Shown here piece by piece: positions 36,477 to 45,817 of a stretch of DNA of 64,000 nt. A program made the translations under genes and the position numbers. The notes below the pieces were generated by a model. It was not told the origin of the DNA. It saw only the letters and a list, made by a program, of their open reading frames with translations, and searched no databases. The stretch spans positions 186,001 to 250,000 of the forward strand of contig NZ_BAABHY010000006.1 of assembly GCF_039542345.1 (NCBI RefSeq), written 5' to 3'. Position 1 is the first letter of the stretch, and each line of letters starts with the position of its first letter. The stretch is from Orbus sasakiae (lineage in GTDB: Bacteria; Pseudomonadota; Gammaproteobacteria; Enterobacterales; Orbaceae).

Positions 36477-38843
36477 ATGATGATGAAAGACCCTTTTTAT
36501 AATCGAGAAGTCGAAAAGTATGATTCTCCTATCGCAAGTCGTGAACTTATTTTGAGCTACTTAGAAAAAATTGCCAAGCCGGCTAACTTAGACAATATTG
36601 CACAAGCGATGGCGCTGACGAGTGAAGAACAAAAAGAGGCTTTACATCGTCGTTTACGAGCGATGGAACGAGATGGTCAATTAATTTTTACCCGCCGGAA
36701 ATGTTATGCGCTACCTGAAAAGTTAGCGATGGTAAAAGGTTCTGTGATTGCACATCGCGATGGTTTTGGTTTCTTACGTGTTGAAGGCCAACCGGATGAT
36801 TATTTCTTATCTCCAGAACAGATGCGTAAAACGCTTCAAGGTGATGTGGTACTTGCTCAACCAATGGGTAGTCAGTATAGAGGTAAAACCGAAGCGCGTA
36901 TTGTGCGAGTGCTCGAACCGCGTAGTAATCAGATTGTAGGACGCTATTTTATTGAAGAGGGGATTGGTTTTGTCGTGCCCGATGATACCCGTTTAAATTT
37001 TGATATTTTAATTACTGAAAAAACCCCTCAAACAGTTCGAATGGGCACGGTTGTTGTTGTTGAATTACTCAAACGACCAGAATTTCGAAAAAAGGCAGTG
37101 GGTAAAATTACCGAAATTCTAGGCGAAAATATGGGGACGAATTTAGCGATTGAAATTGCGGTACGTAATCATGAAATACCCCACGTCTTACCGACTGATG
37201 TTGAAAACGCCGTAAGTCAACTTTCGGAACACGTCTCTCCTCAGGCTAAAAAAGGCCGTAAAGATTTAACGCAATTACCCTTAGTCACCATCGATGGTGA
37301 AGATGCACGTGATTTTGATGATGCCGTTTATTGTGAAAAAAATAAAGGAGGCGGTTACCGACTCTGGGTTGCCATTGCTGATGTCAGCTATTATGTTCGC
37401 CCAAAAACAGCGTTAGACAAAGAGGCTTGCAATCGAGGTACCTCGGTTTACTTCCCATCAAGAGTCATTCCAATGTTACCCGAAGTGTTATCTAATGGAT
37501 TATGTTCACTTAATCCACAAGTTGATCGCTTATGTATGGTATGTGAGATGACTCTTTCTGCAAAGGGGCGTTTAACAAGCTATCAATTCTATGAAGCGGT
37601 GATGAATTCGCACGCAAGGTTAACCTATACTAAAGTACAAAAAATTCTTGATGGGGATCAAGCGTTACGTGAACACTACCAAGCACGTGTTAAAGATCTT
37701 GAAAATTTATATGCACTTTATAAAATTCTAGACAAAACGCGCGTTGCACGTGGTGCAATAAGCTTTGAATCTGCAGAACCTAAATTCATCTTTAATGCTG
37801 ACAAGCGAATTGAACGCATTGAAATGGCACAACGTAATGATGCACATAAAATTATTGAAGAATGTATGATTTTAGCCAATGTTGCTGCGGCTAAATTAGT
37901 TGAAGAACATGATATGCCTTCTTTATACCGCATTCACGATAAACCAGATGAAGATCGACTGAATAATCTGCGTAGTGTGTTAAGTGAGTTGGGATTAACG
38001 TTTGAAGGTGGGGATAAACCACAACCTAAAGATGTTGCTAAATTAATGGATCTCGTTGCCCAAAGGCCTGACCGTGATATGATTCAAACCATGATTTTAC
38101 GGTCAATGAAACAAGCTGTTTATGATCCGGAAAATCGGGGCCATTTTGGCTTAGCCCTGGAATCATATGCCCATTTTACTTCACCAATACGGCGTTACCC
38201 TGACTTGTTGTTACATCGTACCATCAAAGCAATTTTAGCCAGTCAAGCTCATAAATCAAGTAAAACGGGCGGCTATCAATATACAATGAGTGAAATGCTC
38301 TATTTTGGTGAGCACTGTTCGATGACAGAACGGCGCGCAGATGAAGCCGTTCGAGATGTGGTTGATTGGCTAAAATGTGATTTTATGCAAGATCACGTAG
38401 GTGAAGTATTTGATGGTGTAATATCAAGTGTGACCAATTTTGGTTTCTTTGTTCGCTTAGATGATCTCTTTATTGATGGTCTAGTGCATGTTTCGACACT
38501 TGAAAATGATTACTATAGCTTCGATGCGGGTCGTAGTCGTTTAGTCGGTGAGAACAGCGGTTTTTCTTATCGCTTAGGTGATAAAGTTAAAATCAAGGTG
38601 GAAGCGGTCAATCCTGAAGAACGCAAAATTGATTTTAGCCTTGTCGGCAGTGACAATAAGCCTCGTCGGCAAGGTAAAACGGTCAAAGATAGAACAAATA
38701 AAGCGCGTAAAGCACAAGACAGTAAAGATGATGTCGCTAAAAAAACATCTAAATCATCGACAAATAAAAAAACGAAAGCAAAAGCTAAAGTAAAAAAAGT
38801 ATCAAATAAACAACCAGCAAAAAAGAAGAAGTCAGCTAAATGA
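36477..38843 (+). CDS. rnr: Ribonuclease R
   Basis: Processive 3'-5' exoribonuclease that degrades structured RNA and acts in rRNA quality control and trans-translation. The 788 residues comprise an N-terminal winged-helix domain, two cold-shock domains, the RNB catalytic domain with DGEDARDFDDAV (D273, D279, D281, D282), an S1 domain (GEVFDGVISSVTNFGFFVRL) and a lysine-rich tail (about residues 735-788) that helps unwind duplexes. Three ATG codons in a row start the gene; AGGA lies six to twelve bases upstream. The stop overlaps the rlmB start by four bases (ATGA). The rnr-rlmB pair is as in E. coli. Confidence 0.97.
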   Translation: MMMKDPFYNREVEKYDSPIASRELILSYLEKIAKPANLDNIAQAMALTSEEQKEALHRRLRAMERDGQLIFTRRKCYALPEKLAMVKGSVIAHRDGFGFLRVEGQPDDYFLSPEQMRKTLQGDVVLAQPMGSQYRGKTEARIVRVLEPRSNQIVGRYFIEEGIGFVVPDDTRLNFDILITEKTPQTVRMGTVVVVELLKRPEFRKKAVGKITEILGENMGTNLAIEIAVRNHEIPHVLPTDVENAVSQLSEHVSPQAKKGRKDLTQLPLVTIDGEDARDFDDAVYCEKNKGGGYRLWVAIADVSYYVRPKTALDKEACNRGTSVYFPSRVIPMLPEVLSNGLCSLNPQVDRLCMVCEMTLSAKGRLTSYQFYEAVMNSHARLTYTKVQKILDGDQALREHYQARVKDLENLYALYKILDKTRVARGAISFESAEPKFIFNADKRIERIEMAQRNDAHKIIEECMILANVAAAKLVEEHDMPSLYRIHDKPDEDRLNNLRSVLSELGLTFEGGDKPQPKDVAKLMDLVAQRPDRDMIQTMILRSMKQAVYDPENRGHFGLALESYAHFTSPIRRYPDLLLHRTIKAILASQAHKSSKTGGYQYTMSEMLYFGEHCSMTERRADEAVRDVVDWLKCDFMQDHVGEVFDGVISSVTNFGFFVRLDDLFIDGLVHVSTLENDYYSFDAGRSRLVGENSGFSYRLGDKVKIKVEAVNPEERKIDFSLVGSDNKPRRQGKTVKDRTNKARKAQDSKDDVAKKTSKSSTNKKTKAKAKVKKVSNKQPAKKKKSAK

Positions 38844-39583
38844 GTGAAATGATATATGGTATCCATGCTATGCAAGGCATGTTAGCGCGTTCACCTGAAC
38901 GAATTTTAGATGTTTATCTGTTGAAAAATCGTGATGATAAACGATTAAATAGTGTGATTGAAGAATTAGAATCATTAGGGATTGCGATTAAATTAGTGGA
39001 TCGTAAATGGCTTGATGAACAAAGTGCTAATGGTGTTCATCAGGGCATTATGGCAAAAATAAAAGAAGGGCGTAGTTATCATGAAAATGACTTACCCAAT
39101 TTATTGAGTCAAAAACCAGAGCCTTTTATTTTAATTCTTGATGGAATAACCGATCCTCATAATTTAGGTGCCTGTATTCGTAGTGCCGATGCGGCTGGTG
39201 TGGATTTAATTATTGTCCCTAAAGATAAATCCGCACCACTTAATGCGATTGCTAAAAAAGTGGCATGTGGTGCGGCAGAAAGTGTCCCCGTCATTCGAGT
39301 AACAAATTTAGCTAGAACGCTGCGAATGTTGAAAGATGAATATCAGATCTGGATTGTCGGGGCGGCAGGTGAAGCCGATCATTCACTGTATCAAAGTAAC
39401 TTGACGGGCAAATTAGCGATTGTCATGGGCGCGGAAGGTGAAGGTATGAGACGCTTAACCAAAGAACATTGCGATGAATTGGTGAGTATTCCGATGTCAG
39501 GATTTGTATCGTCGTTAAATGTTTCTGTTGCCACCGGTATCTGCTTGTTTGAGTCAGTAAGACAAAAAAGCCACAAAGGCTAA
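38840..39583 (+). CDS. rlmB: 23S rRNA Gm2251 2'-O-methyltransferase
   Basis: SPOUT-class methyltransferase modifying G2251 in the 23S P-loop. The 247 residues have an N-terminal L30e-like substrate domain and the knotted C-terminal domain with ILDGITDPHNLGACIRSADAA (motif 1), VMGAEGEGMR (motif 2) and IPMSGFVSSLNVSVATGI (motif 3). Start overlaps the rnr stop, indicating translational coupling. Confidence 0.97.
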   Translation: MSEMIYGIHAMQGMLARSPERILDVYLLKNRDDKRLNSVIEELESLGIAIKLVDRKWLDEQSANGVHQGIMAKIKEGRSYHENDLPNLLSQKPEPFILILDGITDPHNLGACIRSADAAGVDLIIVPKDKSAPLNAIAKKVACGAAESVPVIRVTNLARTLRMLKDEYQIWIVGAAGEADHSLYQSNLTGKLAIVMGAEGEGMRRLTKEHCDELVSIPMSGFVSSLNVSVATGICLFESVRQKSHKG

Positions 39584-39611
39584 TCACATTATGATATGCA
39601 TAAAAGGATAA

Positions 39612-40214
39612 ATGATGTTTGGCAAATTATTAAGTAAGATTTTACCTAACAAGAAACCCGCACCACAACCGACAGGCCGTGAACTGTATGGTCGTAATAA
39701 CGTCGGCTATCCAACTATGCATCTTTCTCGTCACATTGATGATGTCATCAACCAACATTATCGTGAAATTAAACCCTTAATTAAATTTTACAAAGAGACG
39801 TTTTTATTTAAGTGGGGACCGGCTATTATTAATAATTCACTGGATAATGAACAGCTAAAAAATTTATCAGGACGTAATGTGCAGATGGTCTATTTGCTCT
39901 TATTTCGGGATATGTTACGGCATATTGCGGATTATATTTCACCTAAACATGCCCCCGAAAGCTGGCCTGATTTATTAGCACAAGATGTGCTTGAGCGTTG
40001 CAATATGCTCGGTGATGACGATGATACCGATATTGAGTTTAAACAAGTATTATTTAACGATACACAGCGTTATGATATTGATAATGAAACGAGTCAGCAA
40101 TGGGTTGAGCTTGTCGCCGGTCTCATTGATGTACCCGCTAAAGATTTGTATTATTGGCACCGTTCATTAACGAATACCATTTTGAAAAAAGTCGCTAAAA
40201 AACATAAAAAATAA
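39612..40214 (+). CDS. Unrecognised 200-residue soluble protein
   Basis: I do not recognise this family. The gene has AAAGGA upstream; the second ATG (39615) has better spacing than the first. The protein has a short basic, hydrophobic start (FGKLLSKILPNKKP), a proline-rich stretch, then an apparently all-helical body with many aromatic residues, an acidic run LGDDDDTDIE, and a lysine-rich C-terminus (LKKVAKKHKK). There is no signal peptide or membrane helix. It follows rlmB by 28 bp and is probably co-transcribed with rnr-rlmB, which hints at an RNA or stress context but proves nothing. Codon use looks like its neighbours. Confidence 0.75.
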   Translation: MMFGKLLSKILPNKKPAPQPTGRELYGRNNVGYPTMHLSRHIDDVINQHYREIKPLIKFYKETFLFKWGPAIINNSLDNEQLKNLSGRNVQMVYLLLFRDMLRHIADYISPKHAPESWPDLLAQDVLERCNMLGDDDDTDIEFKQVLFNDTQRYDIDNETSQQWVELVAGLIDVPAKDLYYWHRSLTNTILKKVAKKHKK

Positions 40215-40318
40215 GCCTAAGAACGGATGAAATCACTGCGGTACAAAGCGGTTCGGTTTGAAACCGCCTATGTGGCTATTTCAAACATATCCACATTGCG
40301 TTTGTGCATTAAACGCTA

Positions 40319-40363
40319 CTTTTTACACTATAATCATAGCTTACGATAATAATTTAACGAAAA
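40319..40363 (+). repeat. Promoter-like repeat element, copy 2 (no gene downstream)
   Basis: TTTACA (40322-40327), 17-base spacer CTATAATCATAGCTTAC, GATAAT (40345-40350), then TTTAACGAAA. It matches copy 1 at 42 of 44 positions. It lies in the convergent gap between the gene ending at 40214 and leftward metB, so no coding gene follows on this strand. A hairpin TGGGCAT/ATGCCCA lies about 70 bases downstream. It may drive a small RNA or be a remnant of a moved gene. Confidence 0.6.
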
Positions 40364-40482
40364 TTATCGATTAACTATCTGGATTTTCATCTTATTTATC
40401 GCACATATGGGCATCATTACAATGCCCAGTGTTTTATAATGGTCTCTTCATCACCGGCAGTTAGAGAGATGAGGCAACACAT

Positions 40483-41670
40483 TTAAATGACAGCAAGTGC
40501 TTGTTCAAGGTCGTTGATTAAATCATCAATGTTTTCAAGCCCAACCGAAATTCTCAATAGTTGATCTGAAATTCCAGCAGCTTGTCGCGCCTCGGCAGTG
40601 ATCCCAGAATGGGTCATGGTTGTGGGGTGAGATAAGAGACTTTCTGTTCCACCAAGTGATTGAGCCAGCGTAAAAATTTGTAACTGTTCAACAAATTTTG
40701 GAATGTTATCAGCGCTGGTATTGAGCTCAAAACTCAGTAATGAACCAAATCCTTTTTGCTGTTTTTTCGCGATTTCATGCCCTGGTGTCGATGGCAATGA
40801 GGGATGGTGAACCGCAGCAATTTTAGGATGATTAGCTAAAAACGCTACAATGCTAAGGGCATTTGCTTGCTGTGTTAATACACGAACGGATAATGTGCGT
40901 AAACCGCGCTGTAATAAATAGGCATCAAATGATGAATTAGCGGTGCCAATATTATTTGACCACCACAATACGTGATCTGCTAATGTTTGGTTGTTAAAAA
41001 CTAATACCCCTGCCAGTAAATCTGAGTGCCCATTTAAGAATTTAGTACAGGAATGAACAATAATATCAGCACCAAGTGTAAATGGGCTTTGTAAAATAGG
41101 CGTCATAAACGTGTTATCAACTAAAACTAAAGCCCCCGCCTCGTGTGCTAATTTTGCGATTTGCTCAATGTCAACAACGCGTAATAATGGATTACTGGGC
41201 GTTTCAATTAGGACGAGTTTAGGTTTGAGCGCCAACACATTTTTGAGTGCTTCCAAATCAGATTGATCGACGAATTGTGCTTTAAAATATCCTTTTTGGC
41301 TTAGGCTATTAAAGAGCCGGTAACTTCCCCCATAACAATCATGGGGTGCAACAACCAAATCATTGGGTGAAAGAAGCGCGACAGAAAGTAAATGAATAGC
41401 TGACATACCGCTATTTGTCAAAATGGCATCGACACCGCCTTCTAATGTGGCAATGGTGGTTTCTACCGAATCACGATTAGGTGTTGATTTACGCCCATAG
41501 TCAAATTGTCTGGGTTTGCCAAATTCTTCAAACTGATAGCAAGTGGATAATGAAATTTTAGGGATCACTGCGCCATGTTGCTCATCACTATTGAGTCCCC
41601 CTCTTACCGCAACAGTTTGTTGGGATAATGATTTTTGTACAGCCGATTTATGTGTTGCCTTTGTCATCAT
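40483..41670 (-). CDS. metB: Cystathionine gamma-synthase
   Basis: PLP enzyme joining O-succinylhomoserine and cysteine to cystathionine in methionine synthesis. The 395 residues match E. coli MetB along the length, including TNSGMSAIHL, PHDCYGGSYRLF, the PLP lysine K210 in HSCTKFLNGHSD, and LAQSLGGTESLLSHP. MetC-type lyases are related, but the overall similarity favours MetB. It is divergent from metJ across a met-box array, so MetJ repression is expected. In E. coli metL follows in an operon; here the next gene downstream is convergent, so metL is not linked. Confidence 0.95.
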   Translation of the reverse strand: MMTKATHKSAVQKSLSQQTVAVRGGLNSDEQHGAVIPKISLSTCYQFEEFGKPRQFDYGRKSTPNRDSVETTIATLEGGVDAILTNSGMSAIHLLSVALLSPNDLVVAPHDCYGGSYRLFNSLSQKGYFKAQFVDQSDLEALKNVLALKPKLVLIETPSNPLLRVVDIEQIAKLAHEAGALVLVDNTFMTPILQSPFTLGADIIVHSCTKFLNGHSDLLAGVLVFNNQTLADHVLWWSNNIGTANSSFDAYLLQRGLRTLSVRVLTQQANALSIVAFLANHPKIAAVHHPSLPSTPGHEIAKKQQKGFGSLLSFELNTSADNIPKFVEQLQIFTLAQSLGGTESLLSHPTTMTHSGITAEARQAAGISDQLLRISVGLENIDDLINDLEQALAVI

Positions 41671-41718
41671 CTTTTCCTCTTATAAATCGAATACGTTTAA
41701 GCATAACATAAAGTAATA

Positions 41719-41766
41719 AGACGTCAATATGTCTAGATGTCTAAATATCTTGATGTATAGATTGCG
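41719..41766. promoter_or_regulatory. Tandem met boxes between metB and metJ
   Basis: At least five, possibly six, adjacent 8-bp units resemble the MetJ consensus AGACGTCT: AGACGTCA, ATATGTCT, AGATGTCT, AAATATCT, TGATGTAT, then a weak AGATTGCG. MetJ dimers with S-adenosylmethionine bind such arrays cooperatively. The array should repress both metB and metJ. Confidence 0.9.
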
Positions 41767-41836
41767 AGCCATCGAAAAAAACGATAAAATTAACCATAGT
41801 AATTGTGATATTAATGGGTAGAAACGAGGCTACTAT

Positions 41837-42154
41837 ATGATGGAATGGAATGGCGACTATATTAGTCCTTATGCAGAGCATGGCAAAAAAAACGAGCAAG
41901 TTAAAAAAATTACGGTTTCAATCCCATTAAAAGTATTAAAAATTCTAACGGATGAACGAACGCGTAGACAGGTTAATAATTTGAGACATGCAACAAACAG
42001 TGAATTACTGTGTGAAGCGTTTCTTCATGCATTTACCGGGCAGCCACTCCCTAGTGATGATGATTTAAGTAAAGAACGTAATGATGGAATTCCGGCGCAA
42101 GCAAAAGAATTAATGATTAAGTTAGGGATTGATCCTGATTCGTTAGAGTATTAA
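41837..42154 (+). CDS. metJ: Methionine repressor MetJ
   Basis: Ribbon-helix-helix repressor using S-adenosylmethionine as corepressor. The 105 residues equal the E. coli length, and the DNA-contacting strand KKITVSIPLKVLKILTDE and the helix region NLRHATNSELLCEAFLHAF are identical or nearly so, so the operator specificity should be conserved. It faces metB across the met-box array and is followed by convergent rpmE beyond a shared terminator. Neighbourhood metB-metJ-rpmE is similar in E. coli. Confidence 0.98.
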   Translation: MMEWNGDYISPYAEHGKKNEQVKKITVSIPLKVLKILTDERTRRQVNNLRHATNSELLCEAFLHAFTGQPLPSDDDLSKERNDGIPAQAKELMIKLGIDPDSLEY

Positions 42155-42173
42155 ATTATTTTATTTTAGGCAT

Positions 42174-42203
42174 AAAAAAAGCGCTATCAATTAGCGCTTT
42201 TTA
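42174..42203. terminator. Bidirectional terminator between metJ and rpmE
   Basis: AAAAAGCGCTA / TAGCGCTTTTT around a five-base loop has A-rich and T-rich flanks on both sides, fitting termination of metJ rightward and rpmE leftward. Confidence 0.9.
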
Positions 42204-42222
42204 TCATGTTACTTATCGGTAA

Positions 42223-42438
42223 TTATTTTTTACCGCCAACCATAGCAAAACGTTGATTGAATTTATCAACACGTCCACCAGTTGCAACATCACGTTGTTT
42301 ACCAGTATAGAATGGGTGACATTCACCACATACGTCTAAATGGATATCGTGACCGACAGTTGAATGCGTTTTGATTGTATTACCGCAAGAACAGGTTGCT
42401 GTAATTTCTGTATAATTAGGATGAATACCTTTTTTCAT
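42223..42438 (-). CDS. rpmE: 50S ribosomal protein L31, zinc form
   Basis: Small ribosomal protein at the subunit interface. The 71 residues keep the zinc-binding cysteines C16, C18, C37 and C40 (CSCGN ... CGECHPF), marking the zinc-containing L31 type that is replaced by a zinc-free paralogue under zinc starvation in some bacteria. GGRVDKFNQRF is conserved. AGAGAGG lies upstream of the ATG on this strand. Confidence 0.98.
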   Translation of the reverse strand: MKKGIHPNYTEITATCSCGNTIKTHSTVGHDIHLDVCGECHPFYTGKQRDVATGGRVDKFNQRFAMVGGKK

Positions 42439-42584
42439 TTTGAGCCTCTCTTTTGTGTATCGCTATATAAATGGCTGCCTTGCAACAAAATTTATACACC
42501 ATACAAATGTTAAATAACACGAATAAGGTGGCGGATTATATACCCATCTAGGTATTGCGTCAAGTCTGTCGATTAGCTTGATAT

Positions 42585-43634
42585 TTAAATAGCTAATTGT
42601 TCGATTTGAACTTGAAGCGTTAATCTTTCACCGTTGCGTAACACGATAACAGGAACCGTTGTGCCCGGTTTAATTTCAGCGATTTGATCCATCGTTTCTA
42701 TAATCGATTTGACGGGGTTACCATTAACCGAGATTAAAATATCATTGGTATTAATGCCGGCTTTTTTGGCTGGACCTTCTGCATTCGTCACTAAAATACC
42801 CAATACAACAGGGTGATCACTTGGGTTTTGGGTTGGTGAAAATTCTAACCCATCGACCCCGATATAACCGCGAATAATTTTGCCATCTTTAATTAATTTA
42901 TCCATGATTTTGGTTGCAAGTGAAGTTGGAATTGCAAATCCAATGCCTTCTGGCACATCATTTGATGTACTTTTAGCAAATGATAACGTGTTAATACCCA
43001 CTAGCTCACCTTTCGTATTCACAAGTGCACCCCCTGAATTGCCGTGGTTAATCGATGCATCGGTTTGGATAAAATTTTGTCGCCTAATTGGGCTTAAGCC
43101 ATCACGTCCGGTTGCACTAATAATACCTTGTGTGATTGTTTGCCCGATATTATAAGGATTACCAATCGCTAATACGACATCGCCAATTTTGGGTGCGCGC
43201 GCTAAATTAATCGGGATAACGGGAATATTGGAAGCTTCAATTTTGAGTATAGCAATATCCACTAATTTATCTGAACCGACTGATAGTGCTTCAAAAATAC
43301 GGCCATCTTGCAATGCCACAATAATTTGTTGTGCATTTTCAATAACATGGTAATTGGTAATAATATAGCCATCTTGGCTCATGATCACACCAGAACCAAG
43401 TGGTGTGATGCCTTTACTGACATTTTCAGGCACAGAGGAAATGGAACGACTATAAATATTAACAACAGCAGGCGCGGCTGCTTTGACGGCTTGGTTATAA
43501 CTTAGGGGTTCGTTATTAAAAATGGTATCTGGTAAAGATAACTGATTACCATTACGCAATGACGGAAAAATAATAAGTAGTACGATTGCCAAAACAGAGC
43601 CAATCAGAGCTGGCCAGAGTATTTTTTTTAGCAT
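42585..43634 (-). CDS. degS: Site-1 protease DegS, sigma-E stress sensor
   Basis: Membrane-anchored HtrA protease that senses unfolded outer-membrane protein C-termini and makes the first cut in RseA. The 349 residues have one N-terminal membrane anchor (about 5-23), a trypsin-like domain with triad H96, D126 and S200 (GNSGGALVN), and a single PDZ domain. The single PDZ and uncleaved anchor distinguish it from DegQ. It lies downstream of degQ on the same strand, with a terminator between. Its partner RseP is at 10.8 kb. Confidence 0.96.
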   Translation of the reverse strand: MLKKILWPALIGSVLAIVLLIIFPSLRNGNQLSLPDTIFNNEPLSYNQAVKAAAPAVVNIYSRSISSVPENVSKGITPLGSGVIMSQDGYIITNYHVIENAQQIIVALQDGRIFEALSVGSDKLVDIAILKIEASNIPVIPINLARAPKIGDVVLAIGNPYNIGQTITQGIISATGRDGLSPIRRQNFIQTDASINHGNSGGALVNTKGELVGINTLSFAKSTSNDVPEGIGFAIPTSLATKIMDKLIKDGKIIRGYIGVDGLEFSPTQNPSDHPVVLGILVTNAEGPAKKAGINTNDILISVNGNPVKSIIETMDQIAEIKPGTTVPVIVLRNGERLTLQVQIEQLAI

Positions 43635-43791
43635 AAGTTATCCTGTCAAATCATGTCACTTTATCTGTTTTGATAATACCACAGAAATAAAAAAAGCTAA
43701 TGCAGCAAAGTCATTTTTATTCATCTAATATCAATTATTTAACAGTGATTAGAATGATTTGTGTATGATGGTAAGTCTCATTCATTAATAA

Positions 43792-43815
43792 AAAGGAGCG
43801 TTTAACGCCCCTTTG
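43792..43815 (-). terminator. Terminator of degQ
   Basis: Read leftward, AAAGGGGCGTT / AACGCTCCTTT (one G-U pair) runs into TTTTTATTAA just after the degQ stop. It separates degQ from degS. Confidence 0.85.
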
Positions 43816-43831
43816 TGATGAGAAAAATGAG

Positions 43832-45214
43832 TTAACGTAGAATCAAGTATACTCGGCTGTTCCCACGTACAATATTTAACGCGATTGCAGCGGGTTTACT
43901 ATCAATAATTTTACGTAAATCAGCAATATTATTAATAGGGTTTCTATTTACCCCTGTGATCACGTCACCTTCTTGTAGGCCTAAACGTGAAGCCGGTGAA
44001 CCAGCCACAATTTTATCAATTAATACGCCTTCTTGACCATTAGCTTCACCATTAATCAAGTTAGCCCCTTCTAAATTAGGGTGTAACGTTTTTGCCTCAG
44101 TTGAAGATTCGTCGCTATTTTTAAGTTTCACTTTAACATTTAACGCCTTTCCATCACGGATTAAGCCCAGCGTCACATCTCGTCCTGCACCCGCAGTCGC
44201 AATTTTAGCGCGTAACTCGGCAAAGCTTTCAATCGGTTTTCCATTCATTGATACAATCACGTCACCGGCCTTAATTCCAGCCTCTTTTGCGGCTGACTCA
44301 TCGAGTACTTCACTCACAAAGGCGCCTTTTTGTACATCAAGATCAAATGCTTTAGCAATATCAGAGGTCAGTTCATTTCCTTTGATTCCTAATACACCAC
44401 GTTTAACTTGACCAAATTCAGTTAATTGGTCAGTTAAACTTTTCACCATATTACTTGGTATAGCAAAACCAATACCTACATTTCCGCCACCAGGCGCAAT
44501 AATTGCGGTGTTGATACCAATTAGCTCACCATTTAGATTAACTAATGCACCACCAGAATTACCGCGGTTAATCGAAGCATCGGTTTGAATAAAGTTTTCA
44601 AATCCATTCATATTCAGGCCGGTACGAGCAAGAGCTGAGATAATACCAGAGGTAACGGTTTGCCCAATACCAAATGGATTACCAATGGCCACAGCAAAGT
44701 CGCCAACGCGTAATTTATCCGAATCAGCCATTGGGATTGCGTTAAGATTTTTAGCGTTGTCGACTTGTAATAAGGCGATATCTGTTAAGGGATCCTTACC
44801 AATTAATTTGGCGGTAAATTCTCGACCATCATTGACTTGAATCATAATTTTATCTGCATTATCGATGACATGGTTATTAGTGACTACGTAGCCTTTATCT
44901 GCATCAATAATGACACCTGAACCTTGTCCAGTAAAGGCTCTTGACTGGTTTTCTGGGTAACCAAAAAATCGTCTAAACTCTTCGGGAATATTATTTTGAA
45001 CTTGAGCTGTCCCCTCAACCTTAATACTAACAACCGACGGCAATACGTGTTCAAGCATCGGCGCTAAGCTGGGTAGTGCTTGAGTTTTACCTTCCGATGA
45101 AGTAATAAAAGAGGGCAATTTAATCTCTGCTTGGGCTACAGAACCAAGGCATAAGCCAATTGCTAATGTTAAAACAGTTAAACTTTTTTTAGGGAAATTA
45201 AATGTATTATTCAT
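43832..45214 (-). CDS. degQ: Periplasmic serine protease DegQ
   Basis: Periplasmic HtrA protease and chaperone for misfolded envelope proteins. I place the start at 45214 (MNNTFNFPKKS), with GAGAG eight bases upstream, rather than an in-frame start at 45244; this gives 460 residues (E. coli DegQ 455). The signal peptide ends at AQA (residue 29). The triad is H115, D145 and S220, and two PDZ domains follow. The LA loop is short (NNIPEEFRRFFGYPENQ), which favours DegQ over DegP. The order zapG-degQ-degS is as in E. coli. Confidence 0.95.
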   Translation of the reverse strand: MNNTFNFPKKSLTVLTLAIGLCLGSVAQAEIKLPSFITSSEGKTQALPSLAPMLEHVLPSVVSIKVEGTAQVQNNIPEEFRRFFGYPENQSRAFTGQGSGVIIDADKGYVVTNNHVIDNADKIMIQVNDGREFTAKLIGKDPLTDIALLQVDNAKNLNAIPMADSDKLRVGDFAVAIGNPFGIGQTVTSGIISALARTGLNMNGFENFIQTDASINRGNSGGALVNLNGELIGINTAIIAPGGGNVGIGFAIPSNMVKSLTDQLTEFGQVKRGVLGIKGNELTSDIAKAFDLDVQKGAFVSEVLDESAAKEAGIKAGDVIVSMNGKPIESFAELRAKIATAGAGRDVTLGLIRDGKALNVKVKLKNSDESSTEAKTLHPNLEGANLINGEANGQEGVLIDKIVAGSPASRLGLQEGDVITGVNRNPINNIADLRKIIDSKPAAIALNIVRGNSRVYLILR

Positions 45215-45268
45215 TTTTATAACTCTCACTTTTTTATGTAACACAAAGTAAAATTAACCAAATGGATT

Positions 45269-45295
45269 AATAGACTCAACGTGATTGAGTCTATT
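45269..45295 (-). terminator. Hairpin after zapG
   Basis: A perfect 10-bp inverted repeat AATAGACTCA / TGAGTCTATT with a seven-base loop lies between zapG and degQ. There is no good T-run, so it is a weak terminator or a processing structure. Confidence 0.55.
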
Positions 45296-45339
45296 TTAAA
45301 GAATCTTTAGCTTATCTATAGCTAAATAGGAAGATGATT

Positions 45340-45759
45340 TTAGTCTTTTGTTTCTTCAGTTTTTAATAATCCTGATGGATTGCCTGAATAATCTTTAGGT
45401 GGCGTCGTACCTGTCAGCGGATTATCGATATGGGTTTCATCTTCGCTTAAATGCATAGTGGGTGCAACTTTTAAACTATCAAGATCTTCTTGAGAAATTA
45501 AATTGCTCGAATTTTCAGCCATATGTTGATACAAGCGACGAAACTCTTTTGCCATATTATCTAAAATTTCAGCACTATGAGAGAAATGCTTCACAATCAT
45601 TTGTTTTTGCGCAACAAGTTCTTGTTTGGCTTCATCAAGATCACGTTTGACTTGGTTATATTTTCGTGACTTAGGACTTAGCACATTAGTAAAGATGACG
45701 CCAATAATAAGACCTAAAACTAAGCCAATGATCAGATAAGTTGTCATTTCCGAATCCAT
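45340..45759 (-). CDS. zapG: Cell division and envelope protein ZapG (YhcB)
   Basis: A 139-residue inner-membrane protein with one N-terminal helix (TYLIIGLVLGLIIGVIF), a coiled coil of about 55 residues, then the conserved KHFSHSAEILDNMAKEFRRLYQHMA block and a C-terminal KDYSGNPSGLL motif shared with E. coli YhcB. YhcB links peptidoglycan synthesis, division and lipopolysaccharide balance. The start at 45759 has AGGAGA seven bases upstream; an internal Met (MTTYL) also matches the E. coli start. Confidence 0.93.
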   Translation of the reverse strand: MDSEMTTYLIIGLVLGLIIGVIFTNVLSPKSRKYNQVKRDLDEAKQELVAQKQMIVKHFSHSAEILDNMAKEFRRLYQHMAENSSNLISQEDLDSLKVAPTMHLSEDETHIDNPLTGTTPPKDYSGNPSGLLKTEETKD

Positions 45760-45817
45760 GTTATCTCCTTGATATTATAAATGTAATTTATTTTAACTTA
45801 CGTGTTATTTGCTGTAG

